NCBI GenBank assembly: GCA_031400455.1
Contig: JANNPX010000025.1
Coordinates: forward strand, 62,001 to 126,000
Reading direction: 5' to 3'
DNA length: 64,000 bases
Source: JANXYW01 sp031400455
GTDB lineage: Bacteria; Chloroflexota; Dehalococcoidia; DSTF01; JACRBR01
Part shown: positions 1 to 8,071 of the stretch, piece by piece
Layout of the letters: each line of letters opens with the position of its first letter
Position numbering within the stretch: the stretch's first letter is position 1
Program-made: the position numbers and the translations under genes
Notes under the pieces: generated by a model
The model's input: the letters and a program-made list of their open reading frames with translations, nothing else
What the model was told of the DNA's origin: nothing
The model's database searches: none

Positions 1-92
1 TCGACGCCGCGCGTACTCTCGATCGCCTGTGGAGGGCGGGGGCCTGCTATCGCGGATCCGTAGCTGAAACAGCTACATAAGACGAGGAGCAG

Positions 93-122
93 GCCCACCG
101 AACACGGTGGGCTTTGTTGTTG
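93..122 (+). terminator. Rho-independent terminator of an upstream gene outside the window
   Basis: A perfect 7-bp GC stem (94-100 paired with 105-111, loop AACA) is followed by a T-rich run, TTTGTTGTTGT. A second small hairpin (60-76, GTAGCTG/CAGCTAC) lies just upstream. It probably ends a transcript from before the window; the first 60 bases show no recognisable gene. Confidence 0.7.
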
Positions 123-144
123 TATCGAGCGGACGGAGGACCGG

Positions 145-717
145 ATGATCGAAGGCAAACTGGTGAACCTGCGGGCGGGCGAGATGGCGGACCTCGACCG
201 GAACTTCCGCTGGATGAACGACCGCGAGGTGACTGAGCACCTTGCGATGCGTTACCCGATCTCCCTCTCTGCGGAAGAGGTGTGGATGCGCGAGGGCACC
301 GCGAAGCCCATGGCGTTCGGCAGCCACGTGTTCTTCGCAATCGATACGAAGGACGGCGTGCACATCGGCAACATCAGCTTCCACGCGATGTCGCCGGAAC
401 ACCGGAAGGCGCGGCTGGGGGTGGTGATCGGCGACAAGGGCTACTGGGCGAAGGGGTACGGGACTGATGCGATGCTGACGTTTCTGCGGTTCGCCTTCGA
501 CGAGATGAACTTCCACCGCATCGACCTCACTGTCGACGCTGATAATCCGCGCGCGATCGCCTGCTACCGCAAGTGCGGCTTTGTGGAGGAGGCGCGGATG
601 CGGCAGACGCTCTTTATGCGTGGTGCGTACAAGGATCAGTTCGTGATGGGCGTGCTGCGTGACGAGTTCTACTCACTGCACGGTGCGACGCAGGCTCGCG
701 AGGAGGTGGCGCGATGA
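145..717 (+). CDS. GNAT family N-acetyltransferase (RimJ/RimL-like), first of a tandem pair
   Basis: A 190-residue protein with the layout of the GNAT acetyltransferase_3 / RimJ-RimL group, which transfers acetyl from acetyl-CoA to an amine. It opens IEGKLVNLRA, carries an acetyl-CoA loop-like segment (KGYWAKGYGTDAM, about residues 98-110) and ends in the N-P-R-A-I-xx-Y-x-K-C-G-F segment that closes the fold. The ATG is chosen because GGAGG lies 5 nt upstream (135-139). The stop overlaps the next gene's start by 4 nt (ATGA), so the two are translationally coupled. The next gene is an obvious paralog, which suggests a recent tandem duplication. The substrate cannot be told from sequence: ribosomal protein N-termini, small amines or antibiotics are all possible. 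Confidence 0.85.
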   Translation: MIEGKLVNLRAGEMADLDRNFRWMNDREVTEHLAMRYPISLSAEEVWMREGTAKPMAFGSHVFFAIDTKDGVHIGNISFHAMSPEHRKARLGVVIGDKGYWAKGYGTDAMLTFLRFAFDEMNFHRIDLTVDADNPRAIACYRKCGFVEEARMRQTLFMRGAYKDQFVMGVLRDEFYSLHGATQAREEVAR

Positions 718-1244
718 TCGAGGGCAAGCTGGTGAACCTGCGGGCTCGGGAGATGACGGACGTTGAGCGAATGACGCGCTGGATCAACGACCGCGAGGTG
801 ACGCGCTTCATGGGCGGCGCGTACCCGTGGTCATCTGAGGCCGAGGAGGCGTTCGTGCGGACCACGGCGTCGGCGCCGATGACGTTCGGGGATCTGCGGT
901 TCGCGATCGACACCAAGGACGGCGTCCACATCGGCGGCTGCGGGTTGCACCGTGCGTCGCCGGAGAATCGCGACGCCGAGCTGGGCATCATGATCGGCGA
1001 GAAGGCGTACTGGTCGAAGGGCTACGGCAGCGATGCTGTCGCGACTCTGGTCCGGTTCGCGTTCGAGGAGATGAACCTCAACCGGGTAGAACTGCACGTG
1101 TACGACTTCAACGAGCGGGGTCAGGCCGCGTACCGGAAGTGCGGTTTCGTCGAGGAGGGGCGGATGCGGCAGGCGCACTTCTCCGAGGGGAAGTACGGCG
1201 ACGTCGTCGTGATGGCCGTGCTGCGTGACGAGTGGGTATCGTGA
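714..1244 (+). CDS. GNAT family N-acetyltransferase, second of a tandem pair
   Basis: A 176-residue paralog of the preceding gene. The two share IEGKLVNLRA at the N-terminus, the DREVT segment, IDTKDGVHIG in the middle and KCGFVEE near the end. It has the same acetyl-CoA loop region (KGYGSDAVATL). It starts inside the stop codon of the first copy (ATGA at 714-717). The overlap and conserved layout point to a duplicated pair expressed from one mRNA. The substrate is unknown. Confidence 0.85.
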   Translation: MIEGKLVNLRAREMTDVERMTRWINDREVTRFMGGAYPWSSEAEEAFVRTTASAPMTFGDLRFAIDTKDGVHIGGCGLHRASPENRDAELGIMIGEKAYWSKGYGSDAVATLVRFAFEEMNLNRVELHVYDFNERGQAAYRKCGFVEEGRMRQAHFSEGKYGDVVVMAVLRDEWVS

Positions 1245-1270
1245 CGGGAACCGCAGATTGCTCAAATTGA

Positions 1271-1357
1271 TGGGAACCACGAAGCGCACGAAGGGGCTCG
1301 AACGTCTTTAGGGGCGACCGGAACTGAAGCCCCTCCGCTACGAGGGCGCGGTCGCCC
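1271..1357. repeat. Intergenic repeats: ACCACGAAG element and TAGGGGC-type palindrome
   Basis: The stretch between the second acetyltransferase and the convergent crotonase gene holds two dispersed repeats. At 1271-1294 is a GGGAACCACGAAG..CACGAAGG element, found again at 7141. At 1310-1357 is a TAGGGGCGACCG arm whose complement CGGTCGCCC returns at 1349-1357, a 9-bp inverted repeat. The palindrome could also act as a terminator between the convergent genes, but there is no T-tract. Confidence 0.5.
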
Positions 1358-1383
1358 GATGACGCAGGGGCGCTTCGTCGTTG

Positions 1384-2298
1384 CTACTTCTGCTTGGGGC
1401 GGGATTCCTGTTCGGTGCGACGCTGCTTGTAGCTCGTGCTGGCGCGGCCGTCGCCGAACTTGCTGTCGCGCCACTCCAGTGCTGCTTTCAGCCCCTGTGT
1501 CATCGCGAGGCGACCGAACTCGCGCACGGATGGCGCCAGGTGGGCGCGGCCGTCGTTCTCGGCGGCCATGCGCTGGATGGTGCGGGCGCCCATCAGCTCC
1601 ATGGCGGCGTTGACGATGCGCTTGTTCGGCGCGAGCAGCTCGACGTCGATCTTCTCCATCTTCGAGGCGATGCCCTCGACCTCTTCTTCGAGGAAGTCGG
1701 GAGGGACGGACTTGAGCACGAGGCCGATCTCGGCGGCCTGGAATCCTGTGACGCTGTCTCCAGTGAGCAGGAAGTACTTCGCCCATTGCGGGCCCACGAG
1801 GTACGTCCACATGTGCGCCGGCGGCGAGCCCATCGCGCGCACGGGTGGATAGCCGATGACCGCATCATCGGCGGCGATGACGAGATCGCACATCAGGGCG
1901 AGGTCGGTGCCGCCTGCCAGGCAATATCCGTGGATCTGCGCGATGACGGGCTTGTGGATGTCCCAGATCGCCATGCGCTCGCGCTGCTGCCGCTCGAGCT
2001 GCCAGACATCGTCATCGAAGTTGGACATACCGCGGTAGATGTTGGTGTAGGTTTCGTCGCCCTTGTCCTTCGCCGGCGGCGGTGACTGTATGGGGCTGAG
2101 GTCGTAGCCCGCACAGAATGCGCGCCCTGCGCCCTTGATGATGATGACGTGCACGTCGGTGTCGTTGTCGGCCTCCCAGAGCGCAGTATTCAGCTCGCGC
2201 TGGAGGCGCATCGAGAGGGCGTTGAGCTTCTCTGGCCGGTTCAGCGTGATACGCGCCTTGCCGCCTTCCTTCTCGTAAAGGATGGTCTCGAAGTCCAT
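1384..2298 (-). CDS. Crotonase-fold (enoyl-CoA hydratase/isomerase family) protein
   Basis: A 304-residue crotonase-superfamily protein. ITLNRPEKLNAL begins the fold, and the two oxyanion-hole segments are AGRAFCAGYDL and HGYCLAGGTDLAL. The start is set by GGAGG a few nt before the ATG at 2298; the reading frame continues upstream but without conserved sequence. The two glutamates that do hydration in classical enoyl-CoA hydratases appear absent: the first position reads T-D-L and the second lies in YPPVRAMGSP. It may therefore catalyse another crotonase reaction (isomerisation, C-C bond chemistry, thioester hydrolysis). The C-terminal 30 residues are charged and low in complexity. It is a single gene, convergent with the acetyltransferases. 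Confidence 0.85.
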   Translation of the reverse strand: MDFETILYEKEGGKARITLNRPEKLNALSMRLQRELNTALWEADNDTDVHVIIIKGAGRAFCAGYDLSPIQSPPPAKDKGDETYTNIYRGMSNFDDDVWQLERQQRERMAIWDIHKPVIAQIHGYCLAGGTDLALMCDLVIAADDAVIGYPPVRAMGSPPAHMWTYLVGPQWAKYFLLTGDSVTGFQAAEIGLVLKSVPPDFLEEEVEGIASKMEKIDVELLAPNKRIVNAAMELMGARTIQRMAAENDGRAHLAPSVREFGRLAMTQGLKAALEWRDSKFGDGRASTSYKQRRTEQESRPKQK

Positions 2299-2393
2299 GC
2301 TGCCTCCATCGCTGATCGCCGGGTGCCTGCGTATCCTATGGCATCGAGGCGGAACAGTCGATTCACCCCTCGTCCAGATTCGAATCTGACGGC

Positions 2394-2451
2394 TTGACAA
2401 ACATCTGTGCTGATCGTATCCTCTGGTTCCCCGCAGATAGAACGGGTGTTC
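2394..2451 (+). promoter_or_regulatory. Promoter with LexA-type operator for the radical SAM gene
   Basis: A near-ideal sigma-70 promoter, TTGACA (2394-2399), 17-bp spacer, TATCCT (2417-2422), is followed 18 nt later by a perfect inverted repeat TAGAAC-GGGT-GTTCTA. Its core GAAC-N4-GTTC at 2440-2451 matches the Gram-positive/actinobacterial SOS box. lexA itself lies 5 kb away and has a similar site in an equivalent position. Confidence 0.7.
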
Positions 2452-2465
2452 TAGGAGCAGCAGTC

Positions 2466-3365
2466 ATGCCAGATGTCGTGTTTGAAGAGATCGAATGTAA
2501 GAGCGCCGTACATAAGGTGTCGCCGGGCGCGGCGCGGATGATGCCGTTCCGCTGGACCCTGAACCCCTATCGAGGATGCCAGCACGCCTGTACCTACTGT
2601 TTCGCGCGCGGCACGCACGAACACCTGGGTTTCGATGCCGGGCGCGACTTCGAGAGCCGCATCGTCGTGAAGGTGAACGCCCCGGAGATGCTGCGGCAGG
2701 ATCTGGGGCGGCCGGGCTGGCAGCGCGAACTGGTGGCGATCGGCACGGCGTGCGATCCGTACCAGGCGGCTGAGCTGAAGTACTCGCTGACACACCGCAT
2801 CCTCAAGGTGATGCGCGACTTCGCGAATCCGGTGAGCATCGTCACGAAGTCGCCGCACGTCGTTCGCGACCTCGACGTGCTCGAGCAGCTGAGTGCCGTC
2901 GCGGATGTGACGGTGAGCTTCAGCGTTTCGACACTGGACGAAGAAGTGTGGCGGCGGATCGAGCCGGCGACGGCGAAGCCGCGCAAGCGGCTGGAGGCGA
3001 TGCGCCTGCTGGCCGAACGCGGCATCCGATGCGGCGTGATGCTGGCGCCGGTGCTGCCAGGAGTCACCGACGAACCTGCTGCGCTCGAAGAAGTCGTCGA
3101 AGCGGCGCGCGAGCACGGTGCGTCGTTCATCCACGACAACGTGCTATACTTGAAGTCAGGCACGAAGGAATGGTTCATGCCGTTCCTGCGAGAAGCCTAC
3201 CCGCACCTCTCCGAACGCTACGCCAAGTACTACCGCGGACCGTACGCGCCGAAGTCGTACACGCAGGACGTCCATCGCGTTGTGGATCGCTTACGCCTCA
3301 AATACGGGCTGATCGCCCCGAGGCGCGTGCAGCCCTCGGCCGGGCAGCTCGAACTGGCGATGTAG
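2466..3365 (+). CDS. Radical SAM protein, SplB-like / Rv2578c type, probably SOS-regulated
   Basis: A 299-residue radical SAM enzyme. The cluster motif is C-Q-H-A-C-T-Y-C (CxxxCxxC) around residue 36-43, after the conserved NPYRGC segment. AxGTACDPYQ and SIVTKSP are typical of the spore-photoproduct-lyase-like DNA repair branch that includes mycobacterial Rv2578c. Start: the frame opens upstream at 2394, but ATG 2466 has AGGAG 8 nt before it and lies downstream of the mapped promoter and operator. A perfect GAAC-N4-GTTC box between promoter and start implies LexA control, consistent with a role in DNA damage. The exact lesion or substrate is unknown. Confidence 0.85.
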   Translation: MPDVVFEEIECKSAVHKVSPGAARMMPFRWTLNPYRGCQHACTYCFARGTHEHLGFDAGRDFESRIVVKVNAPEMLRQDLGRPGWQRELVAIGTACDPYQAAELKYSLTHRILKVMRDFANPVSIVTKSPHVVRDLDVLEQLSAVADVTVSFSVSTLDEEVWRRIEPATAKPRKRLEAMRLLAERGIRCGVMLAPVLPGVTDEPAALEEVVEAAREHGASFIHDNVLYLKSGTKEWFMPFLREAYPHLSERYAKYYRGPYAPKSYTQDVHRVVDRLRLKYGLIAPRRVQPSAGQLELAM

Positions 3366-3542
3366 ATGTAGCCGAAGCGCGCTGTGGCTTCGCCCGAAGC
3401 TGCCGGATCGGCAAGGTTCATCACGGTTTAACGAGCGGTTAATAGGAACCCAGGTCTGTTGGCCGATACTTAGGTGGAACCCCGTAGTGGTTCTGCCCAG
3501 TACTGACCACCCGAGATAAGAACGAGGAACAGAATCGAAATC

Positions 3543-3881
3543 ATGCCCGCACCAAAGGCCCAGAACGCCATCGACATTGCGCTGCCACCCGCGGCGGCGC
3601 CACGGCTCGCCCGGTTGGGCGCTGCTGTCGAGGCGATAGACGGGCGCGTCCTCACCCGCGGCATTGCGGAGATCACGGCGACAGGCGGTCGCTGGACCGC
3701 GCGTCTGACCCAGCTCGATCGGCCGGGCGTCATCGCGTCGATGTTCTTTGCCGAGAAGGCGCGCGACATCGTCCTGCGTCTAGACGACGGACGGCACGCG
3801 CGTGCGCGGCTCGCCAGTACGAGCTTTCTCGCTGCGAGCGAGCGCGTGTGCGATCTGACGGGTCTCGAGCCGCTCACCTAG
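3543..3881 (+). CDS. Hypothetical protein, small beta-rich
   Basis: A 112-residue protein I do not recognise. The N-terminal 25 residues are Ala/Pro-rich and disordered-looking, and the rest alternates short beta-strand-like segments (GRVLTRGIAEITATGG, WTARLTQLDRPGVIASMFF, DIVLRLDDGRHARARLAST). No cysteines are paired and no membrane segment is visible. Only a weak GAGGAA lies 14 nt upstream, so the start is uncertain. A 135-codon antisense frame exists but looks like a codon-bias shadow. It lies between the radical SAM gene and holA, in the same direction. Confidence 0.5.
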   Translation: MPAPKAQNAIDIALPPAAAPRLARLGAAVEAIDGRVLTRGIAEITATGGRWTARLTQLDRPGVIASMFFAEKARDIVLRLDDGRHARARLASTSFLAASERVCDLTGLEPLT

Positions 3882-3929
3882 CGCGTTCGATGCCGTCCAT
3901 CAACGCCGCTCCTGTCCTACAATAGTCCC

Positions 3930-4976
3930 GTGATCCATCTCCTTCATGGCAAAGACGATTACCAGGTGCGCGCGGCTGCGCGCGCTATCCGCGACGGCCT
4001 CAAGCAGTCGGACGACATGCTCGACAGCAACACGACCGTGCTGGACGGGCGAACGATCACGCCGCTCGAGTTGCTCGAACACGCGACGGCGATGCCGTTC
4101 ATGGCCGACGGCCGACTGGTGATTGTCGAAGGACTCCTCGGCAGCGTCGGCACGCTGAAGGGTGGTGGCCGTCGCAAGAAGAAGAGCGACGGCGACGATC
4201 CGCTCGATCCGTGGCGTAGCGCGGCGAAGCAACTCGGCGACAAGGCCACGATGCCCGACACCACGACGCTGATCTTCATCGAGGGCGACATCGCGAAGAA
4301 CAACGCCGCCTTCACGATCTTTGCGCCGATCTCGCACACGCGTGAGTTCTCGGCGCTTGATGCCGGTGAGCTGAAGAAGTGGCTGCATGAGGCCGAGAAG
4401 ACCGAAAAGGTGACGTTCACCGACCGTGGCGAGCAGGCCTTACTGGCAGCGCTCGGCCCCGACCTGTGGGCGATGAAGAACGCCGTTGCGATGCTGGCGA
4501 CGTATACGGCGGGTGAGCCTGTGGATGAGAAGCTCGTCGGTGATCTGATCACGGCGACTGACGACCCCAAGTTCTGGACGATGACGGACGCCGTCGTCGC
4601 GGGCAGCGAACGCAAGGCGCTGGCCGCGCTGCAGCGGCTACTCGTTGATGGCTCCCCGCCCGTGATGCTGTCGGCGATGCTTGTCCGCCAGTACCGGCAG
4701 CTCGCGATCGTGAAGGACATGCGCGAACGGCGCGCGGGGCAGGACGAGATCTCGCGCGCAGCAGGCGTGCCGGCCTTCAAGGTCGCGGAGGTCAGCGCGC
4801 TGGCGTCGCGCTACTCGTGGCCGCAGATCCGTGCGGCCTACGAGCGCTTGCTCGAAGCGGACCTGAGCGTGAAGCGCGGCTTGCAGGACGACGAGTCGGC
4901 ACTGCAGCTTCTGGTGCACGAGTTGTGCGCGATGGCGCCGAAGGGCGCCGCGCCGCGCGCGTCGTACGCGCGGTAG
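3930..4976 (+). CDS. holA: DNA polymerase III subunit delta
   Basis: A 348-residue clamp-loader delta subunit, which opens the beta sliding clamp as part of the DnaX complex. The N-terminus reads IHLLHGKDDYQVRAAARAI, the usual HolA opening. It continues with an AAA+-like domain, the segment DPKFWTMTDAVVAGSERKALAALQRLL, and a C-terminal collar domain with LVRQYRQLAIVKDM and SVKRGLQDDESALQLLVHELC. The length matches the family. The start is a GTG with no ribosome-binding site. A TACAAT hexamer sits exactly 6 nt upstream (3918-3923), so the mRNA may be leaderless. A lysine/glycine-rich loop (GGGRRKKKSDGDD) is inserted near residue 75. Confidence 0.93.
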   Translation: MIHLLHGKDDYQVRAAARAIRDGLKQSDDMLDSNTTVLDGRTITPLELLEHATAMPFMADGRLVIVEGLLGSVGTLKGGGRRKKKSDGDDPLDPWRSAAKQLGDKATMPDTTTLIFIEGDIAKNNAAFTIFAPISHTREFSALDAGELKKWLHEAEKTEKVTFTDRGEQALLAALGPDLWAMKNAVAMLATYTAGEPVDEKLVGDLITATDDPKFWTMTDAVVAGSERKALAALQRLLVDGSPPVMLSAMLVRQYRQLAIVKDMRERRAGQDEISRAAGVPAFKVAEVSALASRYSWPQIRAAYERLLEADLSVKRGLQDDESALQLLVHELCAMAPKGAAPRASYAR

Positions 4977-5004
4977 CGGCGTCACACGCCCGCCGGAGGC
5001 AAGG

Positions 5005-6108
5005 ATGGGAACACGCCGCTCGCCAACTGTCCGGGACGTGAGCGCCGTGGGACCGGCGCACGGCTGGCTGCAGGCATTGAGGGCCGATCCCTTGCCGTGG
5101 CTGCTCGAAAACGACGACCCGGCCGTGAAGCACTTGACCCTCCGCTTGTTGCTGGGCCGGAGTGCCGGCGACCGCGACGTTCGGCGCGCACAGGCAGTGG
5201 CGATGCGCGCGGATCCGATCGCGAGCATTCTCGCTGCGCAGCAGCCGCACGGACACTGGTTGAACCCGGGGCCCGGGTACTCGCCGAAATACCGCAGCAC
5301 GGTGTGGCAACTAACCTTTCTGGATCAGCTAGGCGCCGACGGCAATGACCGGCGCGTGCATGCCGCTTGCGAGTACGTGCTGTCTTACGCGCAGGCAGAG
5401 TCCGGCGGTTTCGGAGCAAAAGGTGGAACGGACCAGAGACCGCCAGAACCGTCGCGCGCCATCCATTGCCTGAACGGCAATCTCCTGCGAGCGTTGATCG
5501 GATTCGGCTGGATGGACGACGCTCGCGTGCAACGGGCGATCGACTGGCAGGCGCGGTCGATCACGGGTGAGCGGTTCGACCAGTACTACCGGTCTGGGAC
5601 GAGCGGTCCAGGTTTCTGCTGCGGTGCCAACCAGCAATTACCGTGTGCCTGGGGCGCGATCAAAGCGCTGCTCGCGCTGGTACGCGTTCCGGCGGAGCGC
5701 CGCGCCCCGCACGTGCGACGGGCGATGCGGGCAGGCGGAGACTTCCTGCTGAGCCGCGACCCGGCCATTGCCGATTACCCGATGATCCCCGGCAACCAGA
5801 CGCCGAACCGGTCATGGTTCAAACTCGGCTTTCCCTCGGCATACGTTGCTGACGTGTTGCAGAATCTCGATGTGCTGTGCGAACTAGGGTTTGGCGGCGA
5901 CGGGCGATTGCGGCCCGCGGTCGAATGGCTGCTGTCGAAGCAGGACCGCCAGGGCCGGTGGAAGAACGAGTACGCGTACAACGGCAGGACGTGGGTGGAC
6001 TTCGAGAAGCAGGGCCAGCCGAGCAAGTGGGTGACGCTTCGAGCGTGTCGCGTCATCAAGCTGGTGCACGAGGCGAGACGCCCCGTGAGCAGGCGGCCGA
6101 GTGATTAG
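5005..6108 (+). CDS. Terpenoid-cyclase/prenyltransferase-like alpha-alpha toroid protein
   Basis: A 367-residue protein made of helical repeats of the squalene-cyclase/prenyltransferase toroid type: ILAAQQPHGHW, STVWQLTFLDQLG, CEYVLSYAQAESGGFG, AVEWLLSKQDRQGRWKNEY. No DxDD cyclase motif is visible, so cyclase activity is doubtful. Proteins of this type are common and functionally uncharacterised in Chloroflexota and Actinobacteriota. A Cys/Asn patch (GPGFCCGANQQLPCAWGA, about residues 205-222) is conserved-looking and may be the functional site. Start: ATG with GGAGG 5 nt upstream. Its stop overlaps the stop of the convergent ABC gene by 4 nt. Confidence 0.7.
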   Translation: MGTRRSPTVRDVSAVGPAHGWLQALRADPLPWLLENDDPAVKHLTLRLLLGRSAGDRDVRRAQAVAMRADPIASILAAQQPHGHWLNPGPGYSPKYRSTVWQLTFLDQLGADGNDRRVHAACEYVLSYAQAESGGFGAKGGTDQRPPEPSRAIHCLNGNLLRALIGFGWMDDARVQRAIDWQARSITGERFDQYYRSGTSGPGFCCGANQQLPCAWGAIKALLALVRVPAERRAPHVRRAMRAGGDFLLSRDPAIADYPMIPGNQTPNRSWFKLGFPSAYVADVLQNLDVLCELGFGGDGRLRPAVEWLLSKQDRQGRWKNEYAYNGRTWVDFEKQGQPSKWVTLRACRVIKLVHEARRPVSRRPSD

Positions 6109-7091
6109 CCTTCGTTTGCTGCGTAGAACATCGGATTGAAGCAGGCTGCTGCGTGGGCGGGCGCGGTCTCGCGCAGCGGTGGCCAGGCGTCGTTGCGGCA
6201 GACGTTCACGATCTTCGTGCAGCGCGGCAGGAATGCGCACTCGGCGGTGAGGCGCGAGAGATCGGGCGGGGCGCCGCGGATCGGCTGGATGCGGCGGCCA
6301 GGATCGTCGATGCGCGGACGGGCTGCGAGCAGTGCTGCGGTGTACGGGTGCTGCGGCCGCGCGTACACGTCCACGGTGGCGCCCTGTTCGACGATGCGGC
6401 CGGCGTACATGACGGCAACCTCATCGGCCACCTGCGCGACGACGCCGAGATCGTGCGTGATCAGGATGATGCCAGCGCCGAGGCTGTCGCGCAGTTCCTG
6501 CAGTTCGTAGAGGATGGCTGCCTGTACCGTGACATCGAGCGCGGATGTGGGCTCGTCGGCGATGATCACGGACGGGCGCATCACGGTCGCGATCGCGATC
6601 ATCACGCGCTGGCACATACCGCCGGTGAGCTGGAACGGGAACGAGCCGGCGACGCGCTTCGGCTCGGACAGGCCCTGCGCGCGCAGCGCGTCGAGCATGA
6701 TGCGGCGCGATTCGGCCTTCGAGACGTCCAGGTGTGTGCGGACGATCTCCTCGACCTGTGACCCGATCTCCATGACGGGATTGAGTCCGCTCGTCGGGTC
6801 CTGGAAGATCATCGAGATCGCGCGGCCCCGGACGCGGCGCAGCTCCTCGCCCTTAAGTGACAGCAGGTCGCGGCCCTCGTAGATGACGCGCCCGCTCTCG
6901 ATGCGGCCCGGGTGCGGCACGAGGTTCAGGATCGAGAGCGCGGCGGTGGTCTTGCCGCAGCCGCTCTCGCCGACGATCGCCAGCGTCGTGCCGCGCCGCA
7001 GCGCCAGGTCGATGCCGTCGACGGCGCGGACGGTGCGGTCGCGCTCGTGATACGAGACGCGGAGGTCTTCGATGCGGAGGATCTCGTCCAT
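6105..7091 (-). CDS. Oligopeptide/dipeptide-type ABC transporter ATPase (DppD/OppD-like)
   Basis: A 328-residue ABC ATPase. Walker A is GESGCGKTT (about residue 40), the Q-loop sits in FQDPTSGLNPV, the signature reads LTGGMCQRVMIA and Walker B is VIIADEPTSALD. The C-terminus has the oligopeptide-transporter extension (RGAPPDLSRLTAECAFLPRC) with cysteines typical of OppD/DppD. It should energise uptake of peptides, nickel or similar ligands. No permease or second ATPase adjoins it. A family-5 binding protein at 52.3-54.1 kb is also solitary, so the rest of the transporter must be elsewhere. The signature has C instead of the usual Q/R (LTGGMCQR). Confidence 0.92.
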   Translation of the reverse strand: MDEILRIEDLRVSYHERDRTVRAVDGIDLALRRGTTLAIVGESGCGKTTAALSILNLVPHPGRIESGRVIYEGRDLLSLKGEELRRVRGRAISMIFQDPTSGLNPVMEIGSQVEEIVRTHLDVSKAESRRIMLDALRAQGLSEPKRVAGSFPFQLTGGMCQRVMIAIATVMRPSVIIADEPTSALDVTVQAAILYELQELRDSLGAGIILITHDLGVVAQVADEVAVMYAGRIVEQGATVDVYARPQHPYTAALLAARPRIDDPGRRIQPIRGAPPDLSRLTAECAFLPRCTKIVNVCRNDAWPPLRETAPAHAAACFNPMFYAANEG

Positions 7092-7140
7092 GGAGCTCTC
7101 CGTGCGGCTGGCGGGGTTGGAGTATAGCTCCGGGGGTTAC

Positions 7141-7172
7141 GGGAACCACGAAGGACACGAAGGATCACGAAG
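7141..7172. repeat. ACCACGAAG dispersed repeat
   Basis: The 276-bp gap between the ABC gene and lexA contains a GGGAACCACGAAGG..CACGAAGG..CACGAAG element sharing its core with 1271-1294. Further on, 7331-7347 carries an inverted TAGGGGC-type sequence (GGGGCCGCCCCTAC). No gene is evident in the gap. Confidence 0.5.
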
Positions 7173-7367
7173 CAGTTAGTGCGGGTGCAGTCATTCGAAT
7201 CCACACTCGTTAAGGCGCCGCGAAGCGTGGAGCATAGCCGCCCCGGCTGTGTGTCCGGCGGAGCCGGACCGCGGCGGCACGGGTCGTCGTCCAACCGACG
7301 CAATCCGCGCGCGAAGAGAAGGGCGGCCACTGGGGCCGCCCCTACGAATTCCGTGATGGAATGGTGG

Positions 7368-8003
7368 TTAGTCGCGGCGGCCGACGGTGGCCAGCACTTT
7401 GCCCTGGATCTCGACGTTGTTGGCTTCGGTGAAGATGGGTTTCATCGTGCTGTTCGCGGGCTGGAGGCGGACGCGGTCGCCTTCGCGGTAGAACTTCTTG
7501 AGCGTGGCCTCGTTTTCTTTCTTCAGCCACGCCGCGACCATGTCGCCATCATCGCACGAGCTTGCCTGCTCGAGAATGACGATGTCGCCGTCGTTCACGA
7601 GGGCATCGATCATCGATGTGCCCCGTACCTTCAGCGCGAAGACGTTCTCGCGGCCGCGCGTCATTTCTTCCGTGGCCTCGAAGACGTTGTCGAAGTCGAT
7701 GTTATCGGGCGACGGCACCGGGATCGGCTGGCCGGCGGCGATCGTGCCGATCAGCGGCACCGAGACCGTGCGCGAGCGGCGGCCGCCGGAGCGGTCGAGC
7801 AACTCGATGGCGCGGGAGACCTCGCGGTCGCGGCGGATGAAGCCGAGGCGCTCGAGCGCCTTGAGGTTGTAGTCGACGACGGAGGTGGAGCTGACATCGC
7901 ACCCGACCTGGATGTCGCGGATGCTCGGCGGGTAGTCATGCTCATCGATGAACTCGCGCATGAACTTGAGGATGCCCTGCTGCTTGGGGGACAGTCCCTT
8001 CAT
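7368..8003 (-). CDS. lexA: LexA repressor (SOS regulator, S24 autopeptidase)
   Basis: A 211-residue LexA. The N-terminal winged-helix begins LSPKQQGILKFMREFI and contains the recognition region DVSSTSVVDYNLKALERLG. The self-cleavage Ala-Gly is in GTIAAGQPIP (about residue 91). The catalytic serine is in VRGTSMIDALVNDGD, and the general-base lysine is in the downstream QPANSTMKP / ATLKKFY half, as in the family. It represses DNA-damage genes and cleaves itself when RecA is activated. The start has GAGGAG about 8 nt upstream. A TTGACA promoter and LexA-type operator precede it, indicating autoregulation. Confidence 0.97.
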   Translation of the reverse strand: MKGLSPKQQGILKFMREFIDEHDYPPSIRDIQVGCDVSSTSVVDYNLKALERLGFIRRDREVSRAIELLDRSGGRRSRTVSVPLIGTIAAGQPIPVPSPDNIDFDNVFEATEEMTRGRENVFALKVRGTSMIDALVNDGDIVILEQASSCDDGDMVAAWLKKENEATLKKFYREGDRVRLQPANSTMKPIFTEANNVEIQGKVLATVGRRD

Positions 8004-8071
8004 GTGGATGCTCCTCTCGTCGCGCTGCTACCGGCGCGGTTACCGATCATAATCCGGCAATCGTATGTTTC

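Noticed and set aside
60..122. Two hairpins at the window start considered as a riboswitch
   Set aside because: The second is a plain terminator with a T-rich tail, and no conserved aptamer sequence is recognised in the short upstream stretch.
3475..3493. GGAACC-N5-GTGGTTC considered as a third LexA box
   Set aside because: The half-sites are 9 bases apart instead of 4, and no promoter is evident.
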